From positions 2,438,001 to 2,502,000 of the forward strand of contig CP114561.1 in the NCBI GenBank assembly GCA_028865235.1: a stretch of DNA of 64,000 nt, in the 5' to 3' direction. Positions 19,219 to 29,846 of the stretch are shown here, one piece after another. The first letter of the stretch is position 1. Every line of letters starts with the position of its first letter. The notes beneath the pieces were generated by a model. That model made no database searches and was not told where the DNA came from. It worked only from the letters and a program-made list of their open reading frames with translations. Both the position numbers and the translations under genes were made by a program. The DNA is from Candidatus Manganitrophus sp. (GTDB taxonomy: Bacteria; Nitrospirota; Nitrospiria; SBBL01; Manganitrophaceae).

Positions 19219-19647
19219 TTAGGGGATCTTTTCCAGCTGCCGCAGCATTGTGGCGGCGTCGAAATAGAGGCGGGCGAGGGAGATCTTGCCGTTTTTGAGT
19301 TTGAAGATCTCGCAGAACGAGAGATCGATCGACTTGCCGGTCGGCGGGATCGATCCTTTGGGGCCGATGAGCGGGCCCGATTGATGGGTTCCTTTCCCGG
19401 TGAACTCGACGGTGACCCAATCCCCCGAGGCGATCAAATTCGTGATCTCGATCCGCGCATCCGAGAAGGCGGTGGTCCACATCTTTAAAAACGCTTTATA
19501 CCCTTCCGGCCCCTCGTAGGTGGTCGCAAAGGGGATATTGGTCCATCGCGCCTTTGGATCGACCAGGGTGGCCCCGTACCCGAAATCACGTTTATTGAAG
19601 GCGCTGTAATGTTCCCGAACGATGTTGGCATTCTCTTCCGCGGACAT
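19219..19647 (-). CDS. SnoaL-like/NTF2-fold polyketide cyclase-type protein
   Basis: A 142-residue single-domain protein of the SnoaL-like ester-cyclase type: VREHYSAFNKRDF, DPKARWTNIPF, GYKAFLKMWTTAFSDARIEI, VEFTGKGTHQSGPL and SFCEIFKLKNGKI. These proteins form NTF2-like cones that bind or isomerise small molecules. The substrate is unknown. The start at 19647 is set by GGAGGAGGAG just upstream. Longer starts at 19665 or 19683 would bury that signal inside the gene. It lies 41 bases after smc on the same strand. Confidence 0.8.
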   Translation of the reverse strand: MSAEENANIVREHYSAFNKRDFGYGATLVDPKARWTNIPFATTYEGPEGYKAFLKMWTTAFSDARIEITNLIASGDWVTVEFTGKGTHQSGPLIGPKGSIPPTGKSIDLSFCEIFKLKNGKISLARLYFDAATMLRQLEKIP

Positions 19648-19688
19648 CTTCTCCTCCTCCATCATCGTGGGTCGGTCGATCAAACAAA

Positions 19689-22600
19689 TTAAATTGAATC
19701 GGATGTCACCGGCGCTCCGACCGGATGTCCATTGCCGTTCGTTCGCTCCTTCTCGTTCAAGTCGACCGAGATGAGGCGGGAGAGACCGGTCTCTTCCATC
19801 GTGACCCCGTAGAGGACATCGGCAATCTCCATCGTCCGCTTGTTGTGGGTGATGACGATAAATTGCGTCTGCTGCGACATGTCGTCGATCGCCTTGGTGA
19901 ACCGGCGCGTGTTCTCTTCATCGAGCGGGGCGTCGATCTCATCGAGCAGACAGAAGGGGCTTGGATGGATCAGGAACGTTGCAAACAAGAGGGAGATCGC
20001 CGTCAGCGCCTTCTCCCCGCCGGAGAGAAGGGTGATGCTGCGCGGTTTCTTCCCCGGAGGTTGCGCCACCATCTCGATCCCCGATTCGAGCGGATGGGCC
20101 TCGTCCAGCAGGACCAACTCCGCCTTGCCGCCGCCGAAGAAGGAGACGAAGACCTGTTTGAATTTCTCATTCAGGAGGTGGAACGTATCGGTGAAGAGAC
20201 TCTGCGTGGTTTTGTTGATCTTGGCGATCGCCTGCCGGAGACTCTCCATCGAAGTGGTTAAATCGGTCTCCTGCGATGTGAGGAACTGGTAGCGGGTCTC
20301 CAACTCGCGGTACTCTTCGATGGCGCCGATGTTCACCGGTCCCATCTCATCGAGCGAATGCCGGAGCGTGGCCGCGCGATCTCGCGCCTGGTCCATCGTC
20401 CACGCTCCTTCTTCGGAAGAAGGGGGGTAGGCGGAACGGTCTCGGCGATCTCGATTTGATAATTCATGAAGATCGTCTCCCGGATCTTTTCCTGCGTCAT
20501 CTGGGCTTCAATCTTGCGAAGGGCGCGCTCCTGGAGCGATTTCTGGGTTTGGTCCAACTGCGAGCGAACCTGGTGGATCTCCTGCTCTATCTGTTGTAAT
20601 TGCGCCAGAACGGCGGCGTGGACCTCGGTCTTCTCACGGATCTGGGCGACCTTTTCCTCCCGTTCGGACATGGCCTGCGAAATGGCCGTGGTTGTTTCAG
20701 CTTCCTCTGTTTCAGCCGCCTGCCACTTCTCCTTGAGCGAGGCGAGAAGACGCTCTTTCTCTTGGAATCGCTGCCCGAGCTCTTCCTCGGCCCGGCGGAC
20801 CCGGTCCCGCTTCTCCAGGAGGTGACGATGCCGCTCTTTGAGGGAGGCCGTTTCCATCTTTAACCGGACAACCTCTTCTTTCATTCCCCCCAAGCTCTGC
20901 CGAAATGCCTCGACCTGCTCCTGCTGGCGGACAATTTCTGCCTCTTTTTCTCCCTTGAGGCGCTGCGCTTCGGCGATCCGGTTCCGTTCTCCTTCTTCTT
21001 GCTGCAAGAGTTCCCGTTCTTCCTTCGTTCCTTCCTCCTGCTCGAAGAGAACCGTTTGAAGCGCATTCTGGAGACGGTCGATCTCCGCCAGCGAGGTGCT
21101 GTGGTCTTTCTGCTCGTGCAGTTGCTGCATCTCGAGCGACCGGATCTCCGCCGTCAGCGTTTCGATCTCCTGCCGCGTGGTCTGGAGGGTCCCCTGCGTT
21201 TCAGTGATTTCCCCTTCCAACCGGCGGATCTCTTCATGAAGATGGTCCATCTGGTCGGATAACGATTTGATCTCCCGCTTCTGTTCAAGAAGACCGGTCT
21301 CACCCCGCTCTCCCCCGGTCACCCCCCCGGAAGGATCCAAAACCTCTCCACGCAAGGTGACCCAGACGGCCGGGGCCGATGCGCTCTCCCGGAGCTGAAG
21401 GGCGACGTCGAGGTCTCGAACCAAAACCACCTCTCCGAGGAGGGCGTTCGCCAGGGCGTCATACCCTTCGCGGCTGGTCACCAGATCGAGGGCGCGGCCG
21501 ATGATCCCGTCTTGGCCCGCTTCGAGCGGGGGAGCGCCCTCCTTCCGAACGCGGGGCCGGCGGGGGAAGAACGTTCCCCGCCCCATCTGAGATTGCCGGA
21601 GGTGATCGATTCCCTGCTTGATCTCGGCCGGTCCTTCCACGATAATACCCCGCAGACGGCTCTCGAGCACCGCTTCGATCGCTTTTTCGTAGGGGGCCGG
21701 CACGTCGATGAAGTCGGCGACCATCCCATGAGTGCCCTGGAGCTGGACCAGCAGGCTCTCCGTTCCTGAGCCGAGAAGTCCCCTGTAAAAACCTTCGCGG
21801 GAGGCGAGCTGAGCGGCCAGAGCGGCCCACTCTTCCTTCGCCTGCGAGAGCCGGGCCGACTGAGCTTTGAGGTCGGCTTCCGTTTCTTTCAAACGGGCGG
21901 CGGCGGCGGTCTGCGCGGCGCTCTTTTCCGAGAGACGCTGCCGTGTTTGCTCCAAGGCCCCTTTCAACTGGCCGGCGGCCTCTTCGATCGTTTGTTTTTT
22001 CCCTTGGACCGCTTCGAGCTCCTGGGCGCCGCGCCCTTTGCGTTTAAAGAGATCCTCTTTCCGCCGCTCGATGTGAAGGAGGTTATTGTTCGCCTGGGTG
22101 AGCCGCGAGGCGAGCTCGAAGAGAACGACCTTCTCCTGCTCCAGGCGGGCGATCTCACGGTTGAGCTCTTCTTCGCGCCGGCTCGACTCTTCCTGCCGTT
22201 CGGCGAGGAGCCGCTCCCGCTCCGGTTGCTCCCGTTCGATCTCTTCCCGCTCTTTCTCAAGGAGTTCTTCTTCCGTTTTCAGGCTCGCTTCGGCCTGGCG
22301 GATCTCTCCGATCTCCTGCCGGTTGCGCGCTTCGGTTTCGCTCCACTCTTTCCGCTGGGCGCGAATCGTCTCAATCCGCCCTTCCAGCCGCTGGATCTTC
22401 CCCTCGATCTCGAAAACCTGTGTCTTAATCTGCCCCAGCGCCTGCTCCTGCTCGGTCAAGGCGAGCTTGATCTCGGTCTGCTTCAGATCAAGCCCGGCGA
22501 GACGATTCTCTTCCGAAGACGCCGTCTCCTGCAGCCCCCTCTCTTCCTGCTCCAGAAGCTCGCGTGTTCCGCACCACTGATCCCACTCGGCGCGGGCGAC

Positions 22601-23293
22601 CCGCAGCTCCAGCGCGCGGAGCTCCTCCCGCAATTTCTGATATTTTTCCGCCTTTCGCGCCTGGCGGTCGAGGGAATTGATCTGCCGCTTGATCTCGCCG
22701 ATGATATCGCGGACGCGCGTAAGGTTCTGTTCGGTCGCTTCCAGTTTGCGGAGGGCTTCCGCTTTCCGGAGGCGGTACTTGGCGATTCCGGCCGCTTCTT
22801 CGACGAGCTCCCGCCGCTGCATCGGGGAGGCGGAGATCAGATCATCGACCTTCCCCTGCTCGATGATGGTATGGGCGCGGTATCCGGCCCCGGTATCAAT
22901 CAATAGGTCCCGGATATCTTTCAACCGGCAGGTCGTCTTGTTGATGAGATATTCGCTCTCGCCCGAGCGGAAGAGCCGGCGGCTGACGGTGATCTCGGCG
23001 TATGGGGAGTAGGGAGGGGGAAGCTCATTGTCGATGTCGCCGAAGGTGAGAGAGACCTCCGCCATCCCGAGCGCTTTGCGCTGCTCCGTCCCATTGAAGA
23101 TCACATCTTCCATCTTTTCGCCGCGGAGGTTTTTGGCGCTCTGCTCTCCCAGCACCCAGAGGATGGCATCGGCCAGATTGCTCTTCCCGCAGCCGTTCGG
23201 CCCGACGATGGCGTTGATGCCGGGTTGAAAGGTGACCACGGTTTTGTCGAAGAACGATTTAAATCCGAAGACCTCTAATTTTTTAAGACGCAT
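19689..23293 (-). CDS. smc: Chromosome segregation protein SMC (frameshifted)
   Basis: About 1,201 residues, the usual length. The N-terminal ATPase half has GPNGCGKSNLADAI (Walker A, about 32-45). Two long coiled coils flank a hinge near the middle (GVTGGERGETG region). The C-terminal half has LLSGGEKALTAISLLFA (signature), PFCLLDEIDAPLD (Walker B) and VITHNKRTM. SMC condenses and segregates the chromosome with ScpAB, which are not in the window. A missing C in the run at 20422-20427 shifts the frame; seven Cs would join ETVPPTPPSSEEG to AWTMDQARDRAA. Start Met at 23293 follows GAGGAT and begins the conserved MRLKKLEVFGFKSF. Confidence 0.93.
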
Positions 23294-23644
23294 CTTTACA
23301 TCCTCAAATATTCGATGGGTAAATTGGAGAGAAAAGGAGTTAAGCAAACCGGGGCGGGGAAGAAAATACCCGGCGTCGTGGGGGATCGATCCTGAATGTC
23401 GAATCGGTCCATCAAGATAAGCAGAGACCTCCAAACAACAAGAAATTTGTTTCTTCATAACACAGGTTTCGGTTAAAGTAAAGAAAATAGTCTATATCTG
23501 GGGGTCTCGATCAGAGAAGAGCCCATCCGGTGGCGGTCAGGGGTTGCAGCTTTTGCACAGAAGTGCTAAAGATTGCCATCCGACTCATCCAGACGGGATA
23601 TACTGGACCAATGAAAGGTTTTAAGGCTTTTTGGAGGAAAATCG
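23294..23644. other. Divergent intergenic region upstream of smc and the amidotransferase
   Basis: No gene is seen. TATACT at 23599-23604 with TTGCCA at 23573-23578 could be a promoter for the amidotransferase gene, but the 20-base spacing is longer than optimal. Confidence 0.4.
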
Positions 23645-24348
23645 ATTCCAAACGTTCTTGTACTCCAACACATTGGCTGTGAGACGCCGGGAACCATTGC
23701 CGATTCCCTGGGGATGGAGAAGATCTCGCTGGAATACATCCGGCCTTTCGTAGGGATGCCTGTTCCGAAAACGATGGGAGATGCCGCCGGACTCATCGTA
23801 ATGGGCGGACCGATGGGGGTGTATGATCATCCTCGGTATCCCTTCCTTTCGGACGAGATGCGATTAATCGAGCAGGCCCTCAAAGAAGAAAAGCCGATCT
23901 TGGGGGTTTGCCTCGGGAGCCAGCTCTTGGCGGCCGCATTGGGGGGGGGCGGTCGCGCCGGGGAAGAAAAGAGATCGGATGGCATCCGGTGCAGCTGACG
24001 CAAGAGGCGCAGACCGATCGACTCTGGAAAGGAATCGAACCGGTCTTCACGGCCTATCATTGGCATGGGGATCTCTTTCAACTCCCCGAAGGGGCGGTCC
24101 CATTGGCCCGATCGGAGCAGACAGAGCACCAAGCCTTTCGTTATGGACCCCACGCCTACGGATTTCTGTTCCATATGGAAGTGACTCGGAAGATCATTGG
24201 GGAGATGGTGGAGACTTTTTCCGAGGAACTCAAAGAATGCCGGATTGATCGGCGGGAAATTGTCGGCAAGGTGGAGGATTACCTCCCCCGGCTGCAAAAG
24301 ATCGGGGGTGTCGTTTTCGAGCGGTGGGCGAAATCCATTCCGAAATGA
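23645..24348 (+). CDS. Class I glutamine amidotransferase domain protein (GMP-synthase-like; ATT start, frameshifted)
   Basis: About 234 residues. The N-terminus reads PNVLVLQHIGCETPGTIADSL, then VMGGPMGVYDHPRYPF, LGVCLGSQLLAAALG with the nucleophile Cys, and the catalytic His in FTAYHWHGD and AFRYGPHAYGFLFHMEV. Such stand-alone domains transfer or release ammonia from glutamine; the target is unknown. No ATG, GTG or TTG lies in frame between the stop at 23612 and the Met at 23714, which is inside the conserved fold. ATT at 23645, preceded by GGAGG at seven bases, is therefore the likely start. Near 23941 a long G run is short by about one base, splitting the frame. The HAD gene follows 19 bases later. 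Confidence 0.8.
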
Positions 24349-24367
24349 ATTTGATGACGGAGGGTTG

Positions 24368-24988
24368 ATGAGTCGGTCTATTCAGAACATTGTTTTCGAC
24401 CTCGGCGGTGTTTTGCTGGAGTGGAAGCCCGATCAAATCTTAGCGCGGCTTTATCCGGAGGCCCCGAAGACGCAGGCCCTCATCAAGAAGGAGGTATTTC
24501 AACATCCCGATTGGCTTGCCCTGGATAAAGGGACCCTCGACGAGGAAGCGGCGATTCTGTTATTCCAGCGGCGAACGGGGCGGCCTCTCTCGGAGATGAA
24601 GAAACTGATGGACACTGTGAGAGAGACCCTCATCCCCATTCAGCCGACGTTCGCGCTTCTAGAAGAGCTGTCGAAGGAAGGGATGAATCTTTATTGTGTG
24701 TCGAACATGCAGGTGAATGTGTTCGCTTATCTTCAGAGGCGATATGATTTTTGGGGGAAGTTCAAGGGGCTGGTGATCTCGGCGCACATTCGAATGATCA
24801 AGCCGGACGCCGAGATCTTCCACCATCTTTTCTCTCGCTACGGGTTGGCCCCCGCCGAAAGTATCTTCATCGATGACCATCCTCCCAATGTGGAGAGCGC
24901 ACGGAAACTTAGAATGCAGGCGATCTTATTCCAAGGGGCCGACGACTGCCGGCGCCAGCTTCAACAGGTTTACGGTCTTCTTGAGTAG
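24368..24988 (+). CDS. HAD-superfamily hydrolase (subfamily IA)
   Basis: A 206-residue phosphatase-like protein. Motif I is VFDLGGVLLEW, motif II VSNMQ, motif III Lys in IKPDAEIF, motif IV IDDHPPNVESA. Motif I has DLG instead of DxD, a common variant among HAD-IA YihX/alpha-D-glucose-1-phosphate phosphatase-like proteins. Substrate unknown. The Met at 24368 has GGAGGG four bases upstream and begins just before the conserved fold. It is probably co-transcribed with the amidotransferase gene. Confidence 0.85.
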   Translation: MSRSIQNIVFDLGGVLLEWKPDQILARLYPEAPKTQALIKKEVFQHPDWLALDKGTLDEEAAILLFQRRTGRPLSEMKKLMDTVRETLIPIQPTFALLEELSKEGMNLYCVSNMQVNVFAYLQRRYDFWGKFKGLVISAHIRMIKPDAEIFHHLFSRYGLAPAESIFIDDHPPNVESARKLRMQAILFQGADDCRRQLQQVYGLLE

Positions 24989-25150
24989 TCAGCGTCTAAC
25001 AAATCCACGGAACCGCTATTAATGAAAACGGATCGGATGTAGGCGGTTTGTCTCTCCCCCTCATGCCAATCGAATTTAAGTTTTTGTCTCCTCTTTCCGA
25101 TAATGCAAGTTGGGATTAAAAGACCCACAGTCAACCACGGAGGAAGAGAG

Positions 25151-26221
25151 ATGACCACTTCGGCCTGTACGCGTTCTGCGAACGACGCGCTGCGCTTTTC
25201 GATGCCCCGTTCCCGTTGTGAAATGGAACCGGGCGCCGGGGTTATGCGCATCGGCATGAAGACCAAGACGAGCGCTGAGATCTCGATTTTGACCGACGAA
25301 GGGGATGTGGTGACGATTTCCGGCGCATCGTCGATGAAGGCAAAATATCTTCGGTACGACAGCCAAGGACGGTCCGTCGGCGGGGAGGCCGAAAGCGCGA
25401 AGGTCCTCCGGATCTCGGTCCGGCAGCGGTTCTCCATATCGATTCAGGGGGACTTGAGCGAAGAAGAACGCGCCGACATTGATCGGCTTTTGGGTGTCAT
25501 CGAGGATACTTTTTTAGGCGCGCTGGACGGCAACTCCGACACCACGGATCCACAGCGGCCTTCAGCCGATCTCGGATCGTTGGCGAGTGTGTCGGCTTCC
25601 TTCAAGTACTCGGCAAAGATCAGCGCCTTTGCCCGCATTGTTCCAGGCGACGAAACCGCTGCAACCCCACCGGCTGAGGCTGCAACCGATGGGGCAAGCC
25701 CTCCGGCCGTTGGCGGGGAGGATACCGGCGCGCCGTCTCCCGTCGCGACGCCGGTTGAAAATCACGATGGCGGGATGGTGTTCCAGACGGTTCGATTCCG
25801 GTTCCGCCAACAGATCGCTGTTTACCAACGCATTGCGGATATGAACGGGCAGGACTTGCCGCAGAAGATCGCTTCCCCAGCAGATCCGTCAGTCTCCTCG
25901 CCCGCTCCGGCCCCGAACGTTCCAACAGAAGAAGCGGCTTCCGTTCCCGCTGACGAACCCGCGGCTGTCCCGGTTTCAGACGCTGTGGACCCGATCGTGA
26001 AGACGGTCGAGCAAGCCCGCGTCGAACGCTTGGACCTCGTCGACCTGATTGGGAAATTTCTGGACGCGTTGATCGCGAGTTTGCCTGAGCAGGTCGGCGC
26101 GGACGAAGACACGGTTCGCCTCGCCTCACAGATCAAAGCGGCGGTCGTTGAACAGTTGGGTGGCATGCCCGAACCGCCGTCGGCTTCTGTGCCAGGCACT
26201 GAAGAGGTTCTGGCGGCGTGA
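25151..26221 (+). CDS. Unknown protein with conserved N-terminal domain and Pro/Ala-rich linkers
   Basis: I do not recognise a named family. The 356-residue protein starts at Met 25151, behind GGAGGAAGAG. Residues about 35-140 form a beta-rich block (SAEISILTDEGDVVTISG...) followed by SIQGDLSEEERADIDRLLGVIED, a helix reminiscent of DUF5610-type proteins. Two Pro/Ala/Glu-rich linkers (about 170-205 and 245-285) flank a repeat of the beta block with FQTVRFRFRQQIAVYQRIA. The paired FSISIQ/FKYSAKISAF and RFRFRQQIAVYQ segments suggest internal duplication. No signal peptide or membrane segment is seen. Confidence 0.7.
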   Translation: MTTSACTRSANDALRFSMPRSRCEMEPGAGVMRIGMKTKTSAEISILTDEGDVVTISGASSMKAKYLRYDSQGRSVGGEAESAKVLRISVRQRFSISIQGDLSEEERADIDRLLGVIEDTFLGALDGNSDTTDPQRPSADLGSLASVSASFKYSAKISAFARIVPGDETAATPPAEAATDGASPPAVGGEDTGAPSPVATPVENHDGGMVFQTVRFRFRQQIAVYQRIADMNGQDLPQKIASPADPSVSSPAPAPNVPTEEAASVPADEPAAVPVSDAVDPIVKTVEQARVERLDLVDLIGKFLDALIASLPEQVGADEDTVRLASQIKAAVVEQLGGMPEPPSASVPGTEEVLAA

Positions 26222-26255
26222 CGCGTAGAAGGGTTTCTCGTAAAGAATTGTTGTA

Positions 26256-26277
26256 GGGCGGCCCCCGGGGGCCGCCC
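26256..26277. repeat. Perfect 22-base palindrome (REP-like family member 1)
   Basis: Half-site GGGCGGCCCCC, flanked by TGTA and a nearby CTACA, in the convergent gap between the unknown gene and rnr. It resembles the palindromes at 51839 and 52906 (GTAGGGGCG-type) and lacks an adjacent T run. Confidence 0.7.
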
Positions 26278-26289
26278 TGTCACTACAGG

Positions 26290-26322
26290 AAAAAACAGGG
26301 GAGGCACAGGGCCTGCCCCTCC
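26290..26322 (-). terminator. Intrinsic terminator of rnr
   Basis: On the minus strand AGGGGCAGGC pairs with GCCTCCCCT around a short loop and is followed by GTTTTTT. It sits 15 bases after the corrected rnr stop, which supports the correction. Confidence 0.75.
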
Positions 26323-26336
26323 ATCTGTTAGGCAAC

Positions 26337-28483
26337 CTATCTCGATCGGCGCTTCCTCCGTGGTTTTCCTCTTCCATCAAACCGAAATCAATCTGCCAAT
26401 TCTCCAGATCGACCCGATCGACGCGGACTTGGATCGGATCACCCAGCCGGAAGGTGCGGCGATGATGTTCACCGATCAGAGCGTGCTGCTTCTCGTCGTA
26501 GATGTAATAATCGTCGTGCAGATTGCTGACGTGAATCAATCCCTCGACAAAATAGGTACCCAGTTCGACAAAGAGGCCGTAGGCGGCGACGCCGGAGACG
26601 AAGCCGCTGTAGATTGCGCCGACTTTATCCGACATGAATTTGACCTTCTTCCGTTGAATCACCTCCCGCTCGGCCTCCATGGAGGCCCGCTCCCGCTCCG
26701 AGGTATGCTTGCCGATTTCAGGAAGGCGACGGGCCCACTCGTCCTGTTCGTCTTGAGACATCTGTTGATGGAGCACCTTTTTTAAAAGACGGTGAACCAC
26801 CAGATCGGGATAGCGCCGGATCGGCGAGGTGAAGTGGGTATATTCCTCGGAGGCGAGTCCGAAATGACCGTGGTTCTCGGCGGAGTACTTTGCCTGCTTC
26901 AGAGAGCGAAGGAGAATTTGATTGATGAGGCGCTCCTCCGGGCGCCCTTTCACTACTTCCAAGACATCGGAGAGCGACTTGGGGCGGATTTTTTCCAGAT
27001 CGCGAAGGACGAGGCCGAACGATTTGAGCAGCTCATTAAATTCGAAAATCCGGGTCGGCGTCGGGGGGTCGTGAATCCGGTAAAGAAAAGGAACTTCTAA
27101 GGCGGTCATATGTTCGGCGACCGTCTCATTGGCGGCGAGCATAAACTCTTCGATAATTTGATGGGCGACATTCCGCTCCTCTCGGATGATGTCGATCGTC
27201 TCCCCGGTGAGGCTGAGGACGATCGAAGGCTCGGGAAGATCGAAATCGAGGCTCCCCCGCTCCAGCCGGTTCTTTCGAAGCTGCATCGCGAGCCGCTCCA
27301 TCAATTCGAATTGAGGAAGCAGCGCGGCATACCGCTCCCGCACCTTCTCGTCGCGGTCAACCAGGATCTGCCGGACGGCGGTATAGGTCATCCGCTCGTC
27401 GCTTTGAATCACGCTGTTATAGAGTTTGTAGCCGACCCGCCGGCCGTCGGCGTCGAAGGTCATCTCCGCCGTCATCGCCAGCCGGTCTTCTTTCGGATTG
27501 AGGCTGCAGATGCCGTTGGAGAGCTTCTCCGGAAACATCGGGATGACGGCATCGGGGAAATAGACCGACGTCCCCCGCTCGTATGCCTCTCGATCGAGCG
27601 CCGACCCTTGCGGAACATAATGGGAGACATCGGCAATGTGGACCCGGAGGAGATAGCCTTTTCGGGTCTTCTCAATCGAGATGGCGTCGTCGAAATCGCG
27701 CGCCTTCTCTCCATCGATCGTCACGGTCGGAAGATCCCGGAGGTCTTCTCTCCCCCTGCGCATCTGGGCGGTGACCGACTCTTTGATCTTGCCGGCCTCC
27801 TGCATCGCTTCCTGCGGAAAATCGCGCGGGAGGCCGTACGACTCCACGACCATCATCGTATCGATCCGGGGATCATCCGCCTTCCCCAGTACTTTGATGA
27901 TCTTTCCTTCGGGGTTTCGGGTTTTGGTCGGGTAGGAGAGAATCTCGGCGAGAACGATTTCTCCGGGTTCGGCCGAGAGGCTGTTTTCGGGGGTGACATA
28001 AAGATCGCTGGTGATTCGTTTGTCGGCGGGGATGACGAATCCGACCGTTCGCCCTTTTTCATACCGGCCGACAATCTGTTTGCGGGCCCGCTCCAAAACC
28101 CGAATGACCCTTCCTTCCCGCCGCCCGTCGGGTTTGGTCGCTTCGATCCGGGCGACGACGCGGTCGCCGTGCATCGCCTCTTCCATTTTCTTGGCGGCGA
28201 TGAAAATGTCGGGTTCTCCCTCCGCTTCGGGGATAACAAACCCGTATCCGTCGCGGTGCCCTTTCAAACGGCCGATCACCAGGTTCATCTTCTGCGGCAG
28301 GCCGTAGCGGTTGCCGCGGGTCTTGATAATCTCCCCCTCCTGGATCATTTTACGGAGAAGTTTCTTGATCTCTCTTCGCCCATCCTTGGGAACTTTGAGG
28401 GCCCGCATCAACTCCTTCAGGAGCATGGGGTGGTCGGATTTCTTCTCCAGTTCTCGAAGAACCGCTTCTTTTTCAATGCGCAT
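26337..28483 (-). CDS. rnr: Ribonuclease R (3'-end frameshift)
   Basis: About 715 residues with the RNase II/R order: N-terminal winged helix (about 5-65), two cold-shock domains (about 70-240), RNB catalytic domain from about 250 (TIDGEKARDFDDAISIE holds the metal-binding Asps), and a C-terminal S1 domain (KVGAIYSGFVSGVAAYGLFVEL). It degrades structured RNA 3' to 5'. As given, the frame runs on into the neighbouring gene after MEEE. Adding one A to the AAAA run near 26360 gives EEEKPRRKRRSR and a stop at 26337, a typical basic RNase R tail, just before a terminator. Start at 28483. Confidence 0.92.
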
Positions 28484-28624
28484 GCTGATTCACTCCTGGG
28501 ATGATTATACAGAAGCCCCGTCGAAGTTGGAAGTCCCCCCCATGGGGAGATCCGGGTGTATTTTACAGGTCAATGATTGTGATCTTTCTCACTCATCGAG
28601 CTTGCCCTAGAGGGGCTCATTTTC
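28484..28624. other. Intergenic region upstream of the REC-GGDEF gene
   Basis: Divergent gap between rnr and the response-regulator gene. No gene is seen. Confidence 0.4.
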
Positions 28625-28652
28625 TTGACAGGTCAAGGGGATGTGGTATCTT
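28625..28652 (+). promoter_or_regulatory. Candidate sigma-70 promoter of the REC-GGDEF gene
   Basis: A perfect TTGACA is followed after 16 bases by TATCTT. The leader of about 145 bases contains a GC-rich hairpin (GACGCTCCCG paired with CGGGAGAGCGTC, two-base bulge) near 28663-28692. Confidence 0.45.
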
Positions 28653-28801
28653 TGGCTCAGATTGACGCTCCCGCCAAGCCTCGGGAGAGCGTCGGCCCGA
28701 GTGGAAAAGACACGGCCGCTTCGTATTCCTCCCCCAAAATGACTGCGGGGAAGGCATACATACGTGTTCAGATTCAGTTCCCGTCGCGAGGAGCAAGGAA
28801 A

Positions 28802-29758
28802 ATGGCCAAGATCCTGGTGGTTGACGATAGCGCGTTTGAGGCCAAGCACTCCAAGGTTCTGCTCGAAAGAGAGGGCCATGAGGTCCTGGTCGCCGAAAAT
28901 GGGATGCAGGGGATGAAGTTGATCAAACTTGAGCGGCCCGATTTGATTCTCCTCGATTTGGTGCTTCCCGATATCTCCGGTCGGGAAGTCTGCCGGTGGG
29001 CCAAGTTGAATGCCGAGACGCAATCGATCCCGATTATTATCTTGACTGCTCGGACCGATGTCAAGGAGCGGGTGGCCGGACTGGAAGACGGGGCGAACGA
29101 TTATGTCACCAAACCGTGCGATGATTCGGAGCTGAAGGCGCGGATCGACGCCGTCCTCCGCGAGAAGACCCTCCGTGATCAGCTTGAGAAGAAGAACACG
29201 GAGTATGAGGAGCTGATGCGGAAATTCGAGCGGATGGCGATTACCGATCCGGTGACCGGTCTTTTCAACCGAAGGCGGTTCGAGGAGATGCTGGCCCAGG
29301 AGTTCGAGCGCTACCGCCGCTATGGGACGCCATTCACCTGCCTCATGGTCGATGTCGATCATTTCAAAAGAATCAATGACACTTACGGCCATGATGTCGG
29401 CGATCTAGTTTTAAAGGAGACGGCACAGACGATCCAGGCGCAGATCAGGGGGGTTGATACGGTTTCCCGGTATGGAGGGGATGAATTCGCGGTGCTCCTC
29501 TCACAGCAGAAAGGAGAGGAGGCGGTGAAGGCGGCGGGGCGGATCCTCAGACATGTCAGGCAGCTTCGCTTCAAAGAGATGAAAAAGGGGGAAAAAATTA
29601 CGTTGAGCATCGGAATCGCAGCGCTGCCAGACCCCGACTTGAAGGAGATGGATCAGATGATGCAATGCGCCGATTATGCCCTCTACAAAGCCAAAAAAAA
29701 CGGAAGAGACTGTGCGGAATCGGCCACGGTCCGTGAATCCAATCAAGATCCCCAGTAA
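28802..29758 (+). CDS. Response regulator with REC and GGDEF output (diguanylate cyclase)
   Basis: A 318-residue PleD/WspR-like regulator. REC domain: VVDDSAFEA (acidic pocket), LILLDLVLPD (phospho-Asp near 52), ILTARTD (Thr) and TKPCDD (Lys). Linker coiled helix, then GGDEF domain with NRRRFEEML, VDVDHFKRINDTYGH and SRYGGDEFAV. RGVD lies five residues before GGDEF and is a product-inhibition site. All catalytic residues are present, so phosphorylation-controlled c-di-GMP synthesis is expected. The Met at 28802 begins directly at MAKILVVDD; an upstream in-frame extension has no family match. The histidine kinase is not in the window. Confidence 0.9.
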   Translation: MAKILVVDDSAFEAKHSKVLLEREGHEVLVAENGMQGMKLIKLERPDLILLDLVLPDISGREVCRWAKLNAETQSIPIIILTARTDVKERVAGLEDGANDYVTKPCDDSELKARIDAVLREKTLRDQLEKKNTEYEELMRKFERMAITDPVTGLFNRRRFEEMLAQEFERYRRYGTPFTCLMVDVDHFKRINDTYGHDVGDLVLKETAQTIQAQIRGVDTVSRYGGDEFAVLLSQQKGEEAVKAAGRILRHVRQLRFKEMKKGEKITLSIGIAALPDPDLKEMDQMMQCADYALYKAKKNGRDCAESATVRESNQDPQ

Positions 29759-29846
29759 GCTTCTTTCCGCTCCTTGATCGAATCGGGGGCTTCAATTCAA
29801 CCTGATAAGTTGATACAATAAATATCGTTCACACGGAGGGACCGTT

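Noticed and set aside
26126..26336. 70-residue C-terminal extension of RNase R overlapping the neighbouring gene
   Set aside because: A one-base deletion near 26360 creates it. Restoring the base gives a basic RNase R tail, a stop and a terminator immediately downstream.
28655..28801. Possible c-di-GMP riboswitch in the leader of the REC-GGDEF gene
   Set aside because: A GC-rich hairpin exists, but the conserved GEMM-I/II core sequences and tetraloop receptor could not be found.
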